Shown one piece after another: positions 1 through 8,899 of a DNA stretch of 64,000 nucleotides (position 1 is the first letter of the stretch; every line of letters begins with the position of its first letter). Position numbers and translations under genes: made by a program. The stretch covers positions 3,498,308 to 3,562,307 of the forward strand of contig NZ_BDUD01000001.1 of assembly GCF_003113895.1 (NCBI RefSeq), read 5' to 3'. A model generated the notes under the pieces. It made no database searches, had not been told where the DNA came from, and was given only the letters and a program-made list of their open reading frames with translations. The DNA is from Nostoc commune NIES-4072 (GTDB lineage Bacteria > Cyanobacteriota > Cyanobacteriia > Cyanobacteriales > Nostocaceae).

Positions 1-57
1 CCCAATGCCCAATGCCCAATGCCCAATGCCCCATGCCCCATACCCCATTCCCCATTC
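1..57. repeat. Heptanucleotide tandem repeat (CCCAATG-type)
   Basis: The first 57 bases are degenerate copies of a 7-bp unit (cccaatg, drifting to ccccatg and ccccatt) directly downstream of the minus-strand gene at 58-585. Short tandem repeats of this kind are typical of heterocystous cyanobacteria. The repeat probably continues beyond the left edge. Confidence 0.85.
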
Positions 58-585
58 CTAAGCCTTGCTAAACCCAATATCAGTCCCCTTACCAGCATGA
101 ACTAAAGCTAACTTTTGGTAACGTTGGGCGTGTTCAATCTGTTCTGCGGCTTCAGCCTCTGTTACTTGGCGTAATATTTTGCCAGGAATACCGACGACTA
201 GGGACAAAGGCGGTACATTTTTAGTTACTACTGCACCAGCACCGATAATGCTACCAGTGCCCACTCTTACCCCGTCTAAAATCACTGCGCCTATGCCAAT
301 CAAACTTCCACGCTCAATGTAAGCGGAATGTATCACAGCGCGATGTCCTACAGTGACATGATCTTCTAGAATTGTGGGAAAACCAGGATCGCTATGTAAA
401 ATTGCACCATCCTGAATATTTGTGCATTCGCCAATTTCAATACGTTCCACATCTCCCCTAACCACTGCTCCATACCAAATGCTTACCCCTGCTGCTATAT
501 TTACCGAACCCATAACAACAGCGTTGGGTGCGATGAAGGCAGCTTGAGAAAAATCAGGAGATGTCCAGTAAGAAGCGGTAGACAC
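58..585 (-). CDS. Gamma-class carbonic anhydrase-like hexapeptide-repeat protein
   Basis: Left-handed beta-helix protein of the gamma-carbonic anhydrase/YrdA family. Hexapeptide repeats ([LIV]-G-x-x-x-x) run through most of the chain. The three histidines expected to bind the metal are visible in ILHSDPG and VGHRAVIHS. The family forms trimers with zinc (or Fe/Co) at subunit interfaces; some members hydrate CO2 and others have no known activity. I choose the GTG start at 583-585, giving a protein that begins (M)STASYW. An upstream ATG at 649-651 would add 22 residues that do not look like the family. The gene ends beside the repeat at 1-57. Fold assignment is firm; enzymatic activity is inferred. 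Confidence 0.85.
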   Translation of the reverse strand: MSTASYWTSPDFSQAAFIAPNAVVMGSVNIAAGVSIWYGAVVRGDVERIEIGECTNIQDGAILHSDPGFPTILEDHVTVGHRAVIHSAYIERGSLIGIGAVILDGVRVGTGSIIGAGAVVTKNVPPLSLVVGIPGKILRQVTEAEAAEQIEHAQRYQKLALVHAGKGTDIGFSKA

Positions 586-822
586 GATAGAATATGAATA
601 TGGTACCCAGGAACACTGGAGAAACTCCAACCTTTGAGGCTGGTTGCACAACTAGGATATCACAGGTCAAGCCTCTACATTGAGGAAAACACTAGTGAAC
701 ATTGTTGCTGCCGCAACTGCGTGTCTGTGCAGCAGTGACCAAATAACCCAAAGTGATGGAGCCAAAGTGTATATACAATACACTAGCGCTGGTGAAGACA
801 AAATTATGTTTCTACGCACTTC

Positions 823-1335
823 ATGATGAATCCAGGCTTGCAGTACCCGATGTTTGGGCCTGAAATACAGTGTCCCCATTGTCGCCAGACTATTCCGGCG
901 CTGACATTAACAGATACCTATTTGTGTACGCGTCATGGCGCGTTTGAAGCTAATCCTAAAAATGGAGAGTTAATCCATTTGCAATCAGGGCGTCATTGGC
1001 GGAGGTGGAATAATGAATGGTATAGACAGCATACTCATCCCGATGGTATTCGCTTTGAAATTCACGAAGCATTAGATAAGCTCTATACCCAAGGCTTTCG
1101 AGCAACGAGAGTAATTATTGCTCGGCGCTATCAGGAATTGATGAGTGGCTACTTGGAACGCAGCACGCCTTGGCGTTCTGGACAACCAGAAGCTACTGCT
1201 GCGCGTTTATACGGCTTACCCGTGGAGTTTAGCCCCGACACCTCAGATGATCCCTGTTGGGAAGTAATTAATTTTGACTTGGAAAAAGAACCTGGCGTCC
1301 CTGTACGCTACCCTTATTTCAGGTTGTTTGAGTAA
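823..1335 (+). CDS. Conserved cyanobacterial protein, TIGR02652-like
   Basis: 170-residue protein of unknown function that I recognise as the cyanobacterial TIGR02652 group. It has an N-terminal CPHC motif followed by a single C-x-R-H-G, suggesting a small zinc-ribbon-like head. A W/R-rich segment follows (GRHWRRWNNEWYRQHTHPDG), then a helical region with ARRYQELMSGYLER. No catalytic motif, signal peptide or membrane segment is visible. The start is one of two tandem ATGs at 823 and 826. It is transcribed divergently from the carbonic anhydrase-like gene. A heptamer repeat lies just after its stop. Confidence 0.8.
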   Translation: MMNPGLQYPMFGPEIQCPHCRQTIPALTLTDTYLCTRHGAFEANPKNGELIHLQSGRHWRRWNNEWYRQHTHPDGIRFEIHEALDKLYTQGFRATRVIIARRYQELMSGYLERSTPWRSGQPEATAARLYGLPVEFSPDTSDDPCWEVINFDLEKEPGVPVRYPYFRLFE

Positions 1336-1342
1336 AGTTAAG

Positions 1343-1381
1343 AGTTAGGAGTTAGGAGTTAGGAGTTAGGAGTTAGGAGTT
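1343..1381. repeat. Heptanucleotide tandem repeat (AGTTAGG x5.5)
   Basis: Five perfect copies of AGTTAGG plus a partial sixth fill the gap after the gene ending at 1335. A further related sequence (aactcctaac) at about 1413-1422 is the inverse complement, so the transcript could fold back on itself. Confidence 0.9.
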
Positions 1382-1430
1382 AAATTAAATTCAATTTATA
1401 ACTCATAACTTACAACTCCTAACCTTTGTT

Positions 1431-1874
1431 ATGCACCATGCTTCTATTCGGACTGCGAATATTCATCGAGCGATCGCTTTCTACGAACATTTAGGGTTTA
1501 CAATCTCAGAACGCTTTACTACAGGCTATACCCTAGCTTGCTGGATGGAAGGATTGGGCGGCAGAATTGAACTGATCCAAATTCCCGAACCAAAACCAGC
1601 CCCAGATGCCTTTGCTGACGAGCATTATGTGGGGTATTATCATCTCTCGTTTGATTTAACTGAGATTACACCAGATTTACCTAACTGGTTGACAAATTTA
1701 CAAGAGCGTGTATTGCTAGCGGCTAAGAGTCAACCAGAAGAATTACAACCGTTGAAGGTACTTTTAGAACCGACACAACAGCAAATAGGCGATCGCATTT
1801 ACGAAGTGGCTTTCATCGCCGATACCGATGGCTTACCTCTCGAATTCATTCGAGTTTTAGCAAAACTCCCATAA
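1431..1874 (+). CDS. Glyoxalase/VOC-superfamily protein
   Basis: 147-residue protein of the vicinal-oxygen-chelate fold, about the size of glyoxalase I. It begins MHHASIRTANIHRAIAFYEH, the usual first beta-strand and helix, with His at position 2 or 3 and Glu at 45-55 (RIELIQIP) as candidate metal ligands. The second half contains GYYHLSFDL and ends in the typical DTDGLPLEFIRV strand. The substrate cannot be told from the sequence: it could be a lactoylglutathione lyase or a dioxygenase-like VOC protein. A linker around residues 85-110 is longer than usual. The start is the ATG 49 bases after the heptamer repeat; there is no strong ribosome site. Confidence 0.8.
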   Translation: MHHASIRTANIHRAIAFYEHLGFTISERFTTGYTLACWMEGLGGRIELIQIPEPKPAPDAFADEHYVGYYHLSFDLTEITPDLPNWLTNLQERVLLAAKSQPEELQPLKVLLEPTQQQIGDRIYEVAFIADTDGLPLEFIRVLAKLP

Positions 1875-2010
1875 TTTAGCTTTTTTATTACCTTTATTGT
1901 TAATATATTTTTCTGTATTGTTACTGAGGTTACAGATTTTTTGGACAGATTAAACTAACGTCACTTTCCCAAATAATTATGTAATTTAATTTACATAATC
2001 TGCTAAATAC

Positions 2011-4962
2011 ATGTATGGATTTTCCAGATTTTATAAATATCCCTTGCCATTATTATTTTTAAGCTTATGGCTAGTAGCGGTTTTTTTGTTAAGCAATAAA
2101 CCTGCTCATGGCCAACATGCAGCCATATTTAACAAAGAAAAATACCAGTCAACCTTGCTAGCAAAAAGAATAATGCCCTCAACACTGACACAAAATGTCC
2201 GTAAGACAGTGCTGGAGAATGGTCTAACTGTCCTGACAAAGGAAGTGCATACTGCGCCAGTAGTGACGGTGCAGGTGTGGTACAAGGTTGGCTCACGCAA
2301 CGAAGAACCGGGCGTGAATGGCATTGCCCACCAGTTGGAACACATGATGTTTAAAGGTACTTTAAACCGTCCAATTCAATTTGGGCGTTTGTTTAGTGCT
2401 TTAGGTAGTGATTCCAATGCTTTCACCAGCTACGATCAAACTGCATATTACGGTACTGTGGAACGAAACAAGCTGAAAGCCCTCTTAGTGCTGGAAGCAG
2501 ACAGGATGCAAAATTCCCAGATTGAACCAGAACAACTGGCAAATGAGAAGCGGGTTGTAATTTCCGAGTTGCAAGGTTACGAAAATAGCCCAGAATATCG
2601 CCTCAACCGCGCCGTTATGAAGGCGGTATTTCCCAATCATGCTTATGGGTTGCCTGTAGGTGGCACGAAAGCTGATGTCGAGAAATTTGAGGTTGAGCAG
2701 GTAGAAAAATATTACCGCAATTTTTACAGTCCCGATAATGCCGTCTTAGTAATTGTTGGAGATTTTCAAACTGCAAATGCCCTGGAAACAATTAAAGAGG
2801 TGTTTGGTAAAGTAGTGAAGAGGCAGGGGGCAGGGGGCAGGGGGCAGGAGGCAGGGGAAGCGGGGGGAGCAGGGGGAGAAGAATTAATAACGAAATTCCC
2901 AATTCCCAATACTTCTCTACGAGAAGCTGCGCCAACGGCTGACCTCGGCTCTTCTCGGCACGAGTCGCTCAGTACAAGTTCTCAATTCCCCATTCCCCAT
3001 TCCCCACTCCCCACTCCCATCGTATTGCGAGAACCGGGAGCAGGGCGGTTGTTACAAGCGGTGTATCCGCTACCGGATGCAAATCAACCGGATGTGCCTG
3101 CGCTGGATGTGATGGACTACATCTTGAGTGAGGGAAGGAATTCTAGACTTTATCAGGCATTGGTGGAATCAGGTTTAGCTAGTGAGGTTACAGCCTCCGT
3201 TAACAGTTTGCGAGAATCTGGCTGGTATGAGGTGTTGGTGACGGCTGGTTCTAAACAAGATTTGAAAAAAATTGACTCAGTGTTGAGTAATGCGATCGCT
3301 AATGTAGCAGAAAAAGGCGTGACCTCTGAGGAACTAGAACGAGCCAAAACCCAATTAACAGCAGATGTAATTTTGAGTAACCGTGATATCACCTCTCAAG
3401 CAATGCGCTTGGGCACTGATGAGACAACTGTTGGTGATTATCGCTACACAGACCGCTATTTAGCTGCTGTCCGTCTGGTGAAGCCCACGGATATTGTCGC
3501 TGTGATTAACAAATACCTGACAAAAGAAGCTAGGACAGTAGGCTTTTTTGAACCAACTCAGAAGCGAATAACAGGAGTTGGTGATAAACCAGACTCAGCC
3601 CAAACTACAGAGAATTTCTCTCCTGGCGTACCTGTGCTTCCTTCTGAGGTGATGAAGTACTTACCGCCTGTGGATTTGGCTATAGATACAATCGCCCAAA
3701 TGTTACCACAGGAATTTAAATTTACTAATGGATTGCGGTTATTACTGTTACCTGATCATAGTACTCCCACTGTCACCTTGAGCGGTCACATTCAAGCTGG
3801 GGCAGAATTTGATCCTGAGAATAAAGCTGGACTGGCTGCTTTTGTGGCAGACAATTTGTTAAATGGCACTAAGAGTAAGGATGACTTAACTATTGCCAAA
3901 CTCTTGGCAGAACGAGGAGCGAGTTTAGACTTTCACTCCTACCGCGAAGGTGTGCATATCGAGGGTGATAGTTTAGCTCTTGATTTGCCGATACTCCTTG
4001 AGATATTGGCAGATGTTGTTAAAAATAGTACCTTTCCAGCCAAAGAGTTGGAATTGCATCGCCAACAAACTTTAACTGACTTGCAACAGGAATTAGATGA
4101 GCCATCAGAAGTAGCCAGAAGAGTATTTGTTCAGTCAATTTACCCGAAAAAACATCCCTTACATACTTTTCCTACAGAGGAGAGTTTACAGCAGATTCAG
4201 CGCCAGGATGTGATTGATTTCAAAGCTAAACATTATCGTCCAGACACGACAGTGTTGGCGCTGGTGGGAGATTTTGATCTAGACAAAGTGCGATCGCTGA
4301 TTAAAAATGAGTTTGGTAATTGGCAAGTGAGCGGCCAAGCACCGACATTAAAATATCCTCCAGTTTCAACGCCACAGAAAATAGTCAGTGTCAACCCCGT
4401 TTTACCAGGTAAAGCCCAAGCTGTGACATATATGGGTTACACAGGTATTAACCGTTATGATCCTCGGTTTCACGCAGCCTTAGTATTGAACCAGATTTTG
4501 GGAGGCGATACCTTATCTAGTAGACTAGGTGCAGAAGTGCGCGATCGCCAAGGTTTGAGCTATGGAATTTATAGCTCCTTCCAAGCCGGGAAGAATGCAG
4601 GCACATTTTTGATAGAAATGCAAACTAGTCCTGAAGATAGCAGAAAAGCGATCGCTAGTACCCGCCAAATACTACAGCAAATCCATCAACAAGGTGTCAC
4701 TGCACTAGAAGTAGAAACAGCTAAACGCACCCTCATCAGTACCTACAATGTTTCTCTGGCAAATCCAGAGGAATTAACAGATAGAATTCTAATGAATGAG
4801 GTGTATGGACTAGATAAAGAAGAATTGCACTCCTTCACTGACAAAATCCAGAAAGTCAGCCTTACCCAAGTTAATCAAGCGGCTCGTGAGTTACTCCACC
4901 CAAATCAAATCGTAGTTGTTACTGCTGGGCCATCTGTTTTAGCAGAAAAAAGTAATCGCTAA
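2011..4962 (+). CDS. M16 family zinc peptidase (insulinase/PqqL-like), two fused halves
   Basis: 983-residue peptidase with an N-terminal signal peptide or anchor (residues 10-27, then AHGQ), so it is probably periplasmic. The inverted zinc motif HQLEH is at residues 107-111 and the third ligand Glu lies near 187 in VISELQGYENSPEY. The C-terminal half (from about residue 560) repeats the M16 fold but has no HxxEH, as in two-domain M16 enzymes where only the first half is catalytic. It carries the Tyr-containing substrate-binding stretch ending DRQGLSYGIYSSF. Residues 270-337 are low-complexity Gly/Ala/Pro/Ser sequence produced by repeat DNA (separate entry). It is monocistronic. Confidence 0.92.
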   Translation: MYGFSRFYKYPLPLLFLSLWLVAVFLLSNKPAHGQHAAIFNKEKYQSTLLAKRIMPSTLTQNVRKTVLENGLTVLTKEVHTAPVVTVQVWYKVGSRNEEPGVNGIAHQLEHMMFKGTLNRPIQFGRLFSALGSDSNAFTSYDQTAYYGTVERNKLKALLVLEADRMQNSQIEPEQLANEKRVVISELQGYENSPEYRLNRAVMKAVFPNHAYGLPVGGTKADVEKFEVEQVEKYYRNFYSPDNAVLVIVGDFQTANALETIKEVFGKVVKRQGAGGRGQEAGEAGGAGGEELITKFPIPNTSLREAAPTADLGSSRHESLSTSSQFPIPHSPLPTPIVLREPGAGRLLQAVYPLPDANQPDVPALDVMDYILSEGRNSRLYQALVESGLASEVTASVNSLRESGWYEVLVTAGSKQDLKKIDSVLSNAIANVAEKGVTSEELERAKTQLTADVILSNRDITSQAMRLGTDETTVGDYRYTDRYLAAVRLVKPTDIVAVINKYLTKEARTVGFFEPTQKRITGVGDKPDSAQTTENFSPGVPVLPSEVMKYLPPVDLAIDTIAQMLPQEFKFTNGLRLLLLPDHSTPTVTLSGHIQAGAEFDPENKAGLAAFVADNLLNGTKSKDDLTIAKLLAERGASLDFHSYREGVHIEGDSLALDLPILLEILADVVKNSTFPAKELELHRQQTLTDLQQELDEPSEVARRVFVQSIYPKKHPLHTFPTEESLQQIQRQDVIDFKAKHYRPDTTVLALVGDFDLDKVRSLIKNEFGNWQVSGQAPTLKYPPVSTPQKIVSVNPVLPGKAQAVTYMGYTGINRYDPRFHAALVLNQILGGDTLSSRLGAEVRDRQGLSYGIYSSFQAGKNAGTFLIEMQTSPEDSRKAIASTRQILQQIHQQGVTALEVETAKRTLISTYNVSLANPEELTDRILMNEVYGLDKEELHSFTDKIQKVSLTQVNQAARELLHPNQIVVVTAGPSVLAEKSNR
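2820..3020. repeat. In-frame repeat insertion in the M16 peptidase gene
   Basis: About 200 bp of intergenic-type repeat DNA within the coding frame: gcaggggg units, then cccaattccc units, a palindromic element (ctgcgccaacggctgacc and neighbours) and finally ccccattcccc/ccccactcccc units. The frame stays open. It falls in the segment joining the first two subdomains, where a surface loop would tolerate it. Confidence 0.8.
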
Positions 4963-4989
4963 TTGGGGATAAATCACAAATGACAACAA

Positions 4990-5769
4990 TTAATCTAGCT
5001 CATCAGGATTCACGCCTAGCTGACGCAAACGTTCTGCTAATTGTTCTGCTTTTTGTCTTGCTTGAGCTGCTTCTTCTTTAGCTGTAGCCGCTTCTTCTGT
5101 GGGTAGTGGAATTAATTCTCCTGCTAAGGTAAACCACCTTAACCACAACTTAGGAATATCTTGAAATGACCCCTGCCATAATCCCAAACTTAAACCCAAC
5201 TCTGGCATTGGTAAACGTCCCTCAGTCAAATTCATCGGTTCATAGTGACCGCCTATTAGCTGAAAAGCTTGGAGTTCATCAGTGTAGCGACTAAAAACAA
5301 TATAGTAGGGAATCCTCAGAATTCCTTCATAAACTTCCCATTTGCTGGGAGGTTTATCGGCTGCGTTTTTTTTCATCCCTAAATCTTCCGCTTCTGTACC
5401 TGGAGATAATAATTCCACTACTACAAAGGGATTTGCTGGTTCTTGCCAAGTTACATAACTTAAACGCAAGTCCTCCCCTTTGTAGAGTTTTGAGACTCCT
5501 ACCACACCAAACCAATCAGGGCGCTTGTACCATAAAGGATGCTGGAGATCATAGTAAAGATTAAGGTCAGCAGCGCTGTAAACTAATTCTGGATTCCAGA
5601 TAGTGGGTTGAAAAGTTAAGTATAAAAGTAAAGGCTGTAAAAAGTGAAAATCGTCTGGCAAACCTGGTTCCTCTGGGTTGTCACTTGGTAAATCATACAT
5701 CGTTGGTAAGGTTTCCCAAGGAGGAAGGGGAGGGTCAGATTGAGGGATAAAGGGAGGAGAGGAAGTCAT
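4990..5769 (-). CDS. Uma2 family protein (DUF820, restriction endonuclease fold)
   Basis: 259-residue member of the Uma2/DUF820 family, very abundant in cyanobacteria. The PD-(D/E)XK core is visible: RPDWFGVVGV with the acidic residue, VVVELLSPGTE with the ELLS signature, and a downstream Lys in KWEVYE. The C-terminal 40 residues form an Ala/Glu/Gln-rich coiled coil (TEEAATAKEEAAQARQ) ending LRQLGVNPDELD, common in this family. The family is nuclease-like by fold, but its cellular role is unknown. The gene is convergent with the M16 peptidase, 27 bases apart. Confidence 0.88.
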   Translation of the reverse strand: MTSSPPFIPQSDPPLPPWETLPTMYDLPSDNPEEPGLPDDFHFLQPLLLYLTFQPTIWNPELVYSAADLNLYYDLQHPLWYKRPDWFGVVGVSKLYKGEDLRLSYVTWQEPANPFVVVELLSPGTEAEDLGMKKNAADKPPSKWEVYEGILRIPYYIVFSRYTDELQAFQLIGGHYEPMNLTEGRLPMPELGLSLGLWQGSFQDIPKLWLRWFTLAGELIPLPTEEAATAKEEAAQARQKAEQLAERLRQLGVNPDELD

Positions 5770-5827
5770 AAGCAGTTTGGGAGGAAATTGATTAATTATA
5801 TTGGTAAGTGCTATCAGTTGTGGTTAA

Positions 5828-6070
5828 ATGAATCCTAGCCAACTGAAGCACTATTTTACTGCTAAAGATTTTGCCGATGGCATCTGGACACAAAAAGTCC
5901 AAGCAAGCAAAGTAGAAATCAAAGGAGCCATTCACGAACTGCAACTCAAGCCGGGTGCTGAAGCAGAATGGGTATTTGTGCCCTTAAAATCTGGCACTTA
6001 TGTCTTACGTTGTCCAATACCAGGACATACGGAAGCAGGGATGACTGGAGAAATTGCCATCAAGAATTAA
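5828..6070 (+). CDS. Cupredoxin-domain protein, N-terminally truncated
   Basis: 80-residue piece of a blue-copper (plastocyanin/azurin-like) domain. All four type-1 copper ligands are present in the expected order: His8 (KHYF), Cys62, His67 and Met72 in CPIPGHTEAGM. The family normally has a signal peptide and two more beta-strands before the first His. Here an in-frame TAA at 5825-5827 directly precedes the ATG, so that part is absent. It may be a decayed gene or a cytoplasmic stump, and I doubt that it folds. It is divergent from the Uma2 gene, 58 bases apart. Confidence 0.65.
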   Translation: MNPSQLKHYFTAKDFADGIWTQKVQASKVEIKGAIHELQLKPGAEAEWVFVPLKSGTYVLRCPIPGHTEAGMTGEIAIKN

Positions 6071-6352
6071 AAATAATTATCCGACTCAGTATTTGACAGC
6101 GAGCTAATGTTTCAATTAAAGAAAATTTATCTCAGTCCTATAGTGTGCAGCGAAAATAATTTATGGCAATTTTGATTCAAGCTCAACATATTAGAAGTAG
6201 GCGAACGTGTTATTATATATACGTTAGCGGCTAAACTGGAAGAATCCCTATCAGGGATTAAAATAATTTAAATTATAGATATTATTTCTCAATTAATCTA
6301 GAGAAAGCATTGATACCTCAGCGTTAGAGCCACCAGTAATTATTAATTTCCC

Positions 6353-7180
6353 ATGAACATTTTCAGTAACTTACTTTCCCAAGCGACTCAGCCTGCACCA
6401 GCGAAAAAGCAACGCCGAGGAATTGAAATTAAATCGCCGCGTGAAATTGAAATCATGCGGCAATCAGCGACAATTGTGGCAACTGTCCTAAAAGAAATTT
6501 CCGAGCTAGTAAAGCCAGGAATGACCACGGCTGATTTGGATGCTTATGCAGAAAAACGTATCCGCGAAATGGGTGCAACACCGAGTTTCAAAGGATATCA
6601 CGGTTTTCCCGGTTCTATTTGCTCCAGCATTAACAATGAAGCAGTGCATGGCATTCCTAGTCCCAAGAAAGTGATTCGCGTGGGGGATGTATTAAAAGTA
6701 GATACGGGCGCTTATTATCAAGGCTTTCATGGTGATTCTTGCATTTCAATTGCTGTCGGTGAAGTGACACAAGAAGCTGCTAAATTAATTCGTGTAGCAG
6801 AAGAAGCTTTATATAAGGGGATTGAGCAAGTTAAGGCTGGTGTATACCTGCTTGACTTAGCTGGAGCAATTGAAGATCATGTAAAATCTAACGGCTTTAG
6901 TATAGTCGAAGAATTCACTGGACACGGTGTCGGTCGTAACTTACACGAAGAGCCTTCAGTATTCAACTACCGTACCCGCGAGATGCCAAATGTTAAACTC
7001 CGTGCGGGGATGACGCTGGCAATTGAGCCAATTTTAAATGCGGGTTCTAGACACACCCGGACATTATCTGACCGTTGGACAGCTGTCACTGTAGATAATT
7101 CTTTGTCGGCTCAGTTTGAGCATACAGTTTTAGTGACAGAGACTGGTTATGAGATTTTGACTGATCGTTCTAAGTTGTAA
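6353..7180 (+). CDS. map: Methionine aminopeptidase, type I
   Basis: 275-residue enzyme that removes the initiator Met from nascent proteins in the cytoplasm. All five metal ligands can be placed: the Asp pair in [16 protein letters not shown], His in [14 protein letters not shown], Glu in LAIEPILN and Glu in QFEHTV. The substrate-positioning His is in [11 protein letters not shown]. There is an N-terminal extension of about 20 residues ([18 protein letters not shown]) before the catalytic fold. It stands alone, with a palindromic repeat right after the stop. Confidence 0.95.
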   Translation: MNIFSNLLSQATQPAPAKKQRRGIEIKSPREIEIMRQSATIVATVLKEISELVKPGMTTADLDAYAEKRIREMGATPSFKGYHGFPGSICSSINNEAVHGIPSPKKVIRVGDVLKVDTGAYYQGFHGDSCISIAVGEVTQEAAKLIRVAEEALYKGIEQVKAGVYLLDLAGAIEDHVKSNGFSIVEEFTGHGVGRNLHEEPSVFNYRTREMPNVKLRAGMTLAIEPILNAGSRHTRTLSDRWTAVTVDNSLSAQFEHTVLVTETGYEILTDRSKL

Positions 7181-7191
7181 TTATTAAGTTT

Positions 7192-7240
7192 GTAGTAAGC
7201 ACTTCAGTGCTTAGAAAACAAGGACTAAAGTCCTTACTAC
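7192..7240. repeat. Palindromic intergenic repeat (GTAGTAAG ... CTTACTAC)
   Basis: The two ends GTAGTAAG and CTTACTAC pair, and inside them are two smaller hairpins (GCACTTCAGTGC and GGACTAAAGTCC). This cloverleaf-like small repeat is common in cyanobacterial intergenic DNA. It sits between two convergent genes and may also act as a transcription barrier. Confidence 0.8.
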
Positions 7241-7259
7241 GAGATGAAAGCGATAAAAG

Positions 7260-8756
7260 CTATATTTGACTATTAGCTGCATAATTAGTTTTAAAAATAG
7301 GAAGCATCTCTTTAGCTTGTATGGAGACAAATGTATTCTCTGGAATCGCTTCTAATAAATTGATTGCTTGTTGCCATTTATCTTGTGCTTGCTGCCGAAT
7401 TAGTAGCGATTGAGGTGAATTTTTTACAAATAAATTAGCTTCTATTGCTAGTTTTTGGGCTGATTCTAAGTTTGCTAAGGCTTGCTTTTCAACTAAGACT
7501 CTTTGACTGATAGATTTATAGTTTATTTGATAGTAAGCCAATTTATTATTTGCTAGATCAGAAACTGATGTTTCATTAGGAATACTATCTAACAAGATTA
7601 TTGCCTGATGCCATTTGTTTTCTGCTTGTTGCCAAACTTTTAGAGGATGCGGCGGATTTTGAGCCAGAGAAGCAGCCTCCATACCAAATTTTTGAGCAGA
7701 TTTAAACTTTGCGATGGCTGCGCCAACGTCTGGGACGAACGCACTCTCTTCTTGAGTTAAACTTAGACTCATCTGCTGCAATTGTAGACTTTGCTCTCTA
7801 ATTTTCCAACCACCAAAACCTAAGATTAATAAACTTGAGGCTATGAACAAAGTTGAACGTACTATTTTTTGCGTCGAAAACTTTGTTACGATTTCTACAT
7901 GCTGGCTAATAATTGGTTCTTTACTACTTCCTTGTTCAATCTTTTTTAGGGTTTGTTCTGCTTGTTCCCTTAAAGTATCACCTTGAATAATTAAAGCAGC
8001 AATTTGTTCTTGGAAATAATCACAATCATTGAGAATATCTGTTAATTCTTGAAATTTACCATCGCTCGATATAATTAATTCGTGGTCATCATCTAACCAC
8101 TCTAAGGCGAAACCAGATTTGCCGCAGAAAGCAGACACACCTAATAAAATATTTAAGAAATTACGACTATTTTTGATAGTATTAAAAACATAATTTAACT
8201 TTTGTTGAAGTTCTAGTAGTTCATTTTGATAATTGCTGATTTTTTGAATTTGACGCTCTAAAAAATTAAAATCTTCAAATAATAAGTTATCTTTTAAATT
8301 TTCAGCAATAATCTGAAATTTGGTGCGTATGCTTAGATGATTAATATCAGAATTTAGTTGATTCACAAACGGAATATCACTGAGAATATCAGTAGCTATT
8401 GCCTGCAAAAAATAACCCCATTCAATCCAGCCATCAATTTTTAATTGTAATTCAGTTAATGAAATTTTAGTTTTTGAGTAGCCAAATTTTTCTGCGATCG
8501 CAGGATCTACTAATTCCATACTAGGTATAAAAAAACTAGCTACAGTACCTATTCGAGGAAGTGTAGCGATCGCAGAACTTTTAATATTCTCAAAATTCAA
8601 TTCCTGAGCAATTAATTTCTTAATATTCCGTAGTTGTTCCTGAGCATTATTGATCAGAATAATTTGCTCCATGATTTGATTAGAATCGCCAATAGTCAGT
8701 TTTAGGCTCTGAATCAGTGTTGGCAATTCACTAACAAGTTTTTCTAGGTTAGCCAT
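7260..8756 (-). CDS. Uncharacterised membrane-anchored protein with C-terminal repeats
   Basis: 498-residue protein I cannot assign to a function. The N-terminal about 290 residues are helical with coiled-coil segments (for example LERQIQKISNYQNELLELQQ). A single membrane helix follows at about 300-318 (STLFIASSLLILGFGGW). The part beyond it contains two copies of a 70-residue helical repeat (AQKFGMEAASLAQNPP and AQKLAIEANLFVKNSP, each followed by W-x-x-AI-x-LL-x-x-IP), resembling TPR-like solenoids. Residues around 337-345 (SAFVPDVGAAIAKF) come from a dispersed repeat at 7,710-7,746 (gctgcgccaacg and neighbours). The gene is convergent with map and divergent from the amidase gene. Confidence 0.7.
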   Translation of the reverse strand: MANLEKLVSELPTLIQSLKLTIGDSNQIMEQIILINNAQEQLRNIKKLIAQELNFENIKSSAIATLPRIGTVASFFIPSMELVDPAIAEKFGYSKTKISLTELQLKIDGWIEWGYFLQAIATDILSDIPFVNQLNSDINHLSIRTKFQIIAENLKDNLLFEDFNFLERQIQKISNYQNELLELQQKLNYVFNTIKNSRNFLNILLGVSAFCGKSGFALEWLDDDHELIISSDGKFQELTDILNDCDYFQEQIAALIIQGDTLREQAEQTLKKIEQGSSKEPIISQHVEIVTKFSTQKIVRSTLFIASSLLILGFGGWKIREQSLQLQQMSLSLTQEESAFVPDVGAAIAKFKSAQKFGMEAASLAQNPPHPLKVWQQAENKWHQAIILLDSIPNETSVSDLANNKLAYYQINYKSISQRVLVEKQALANLESAQKLAIEANLFVKNSPQSLLIRQQAQDKWQQAINLLEAIPENTFVSIQAKEMLPIFKTNYAANSQI

Positions 8757-8899
8757 AAGTACCCCTCATCTCCCCCTGCCCCTTCCTAGAGTGGCAAATC
8801 TCAGCAGCTATAAACTGTATAGTTCCCGCAAATGCTGGTAAAGTAACAACTTAAGTTTTAAAATCCCAGAGAAAGCCAAAACTACCCATTCACTAACCT

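Noticed and set aside
667..879. Minus-strand frame of 70 codons
   Set aside because: Overlaps the start of the TIGR02652-like gene; composition is not protein-like.
6243..6259. AATCCCT/AGGGATT hairpin resembling part of cyanobacterial CRISPR repeats
   Set aside because: Only one copy, no spacers and no cas genes nearby.
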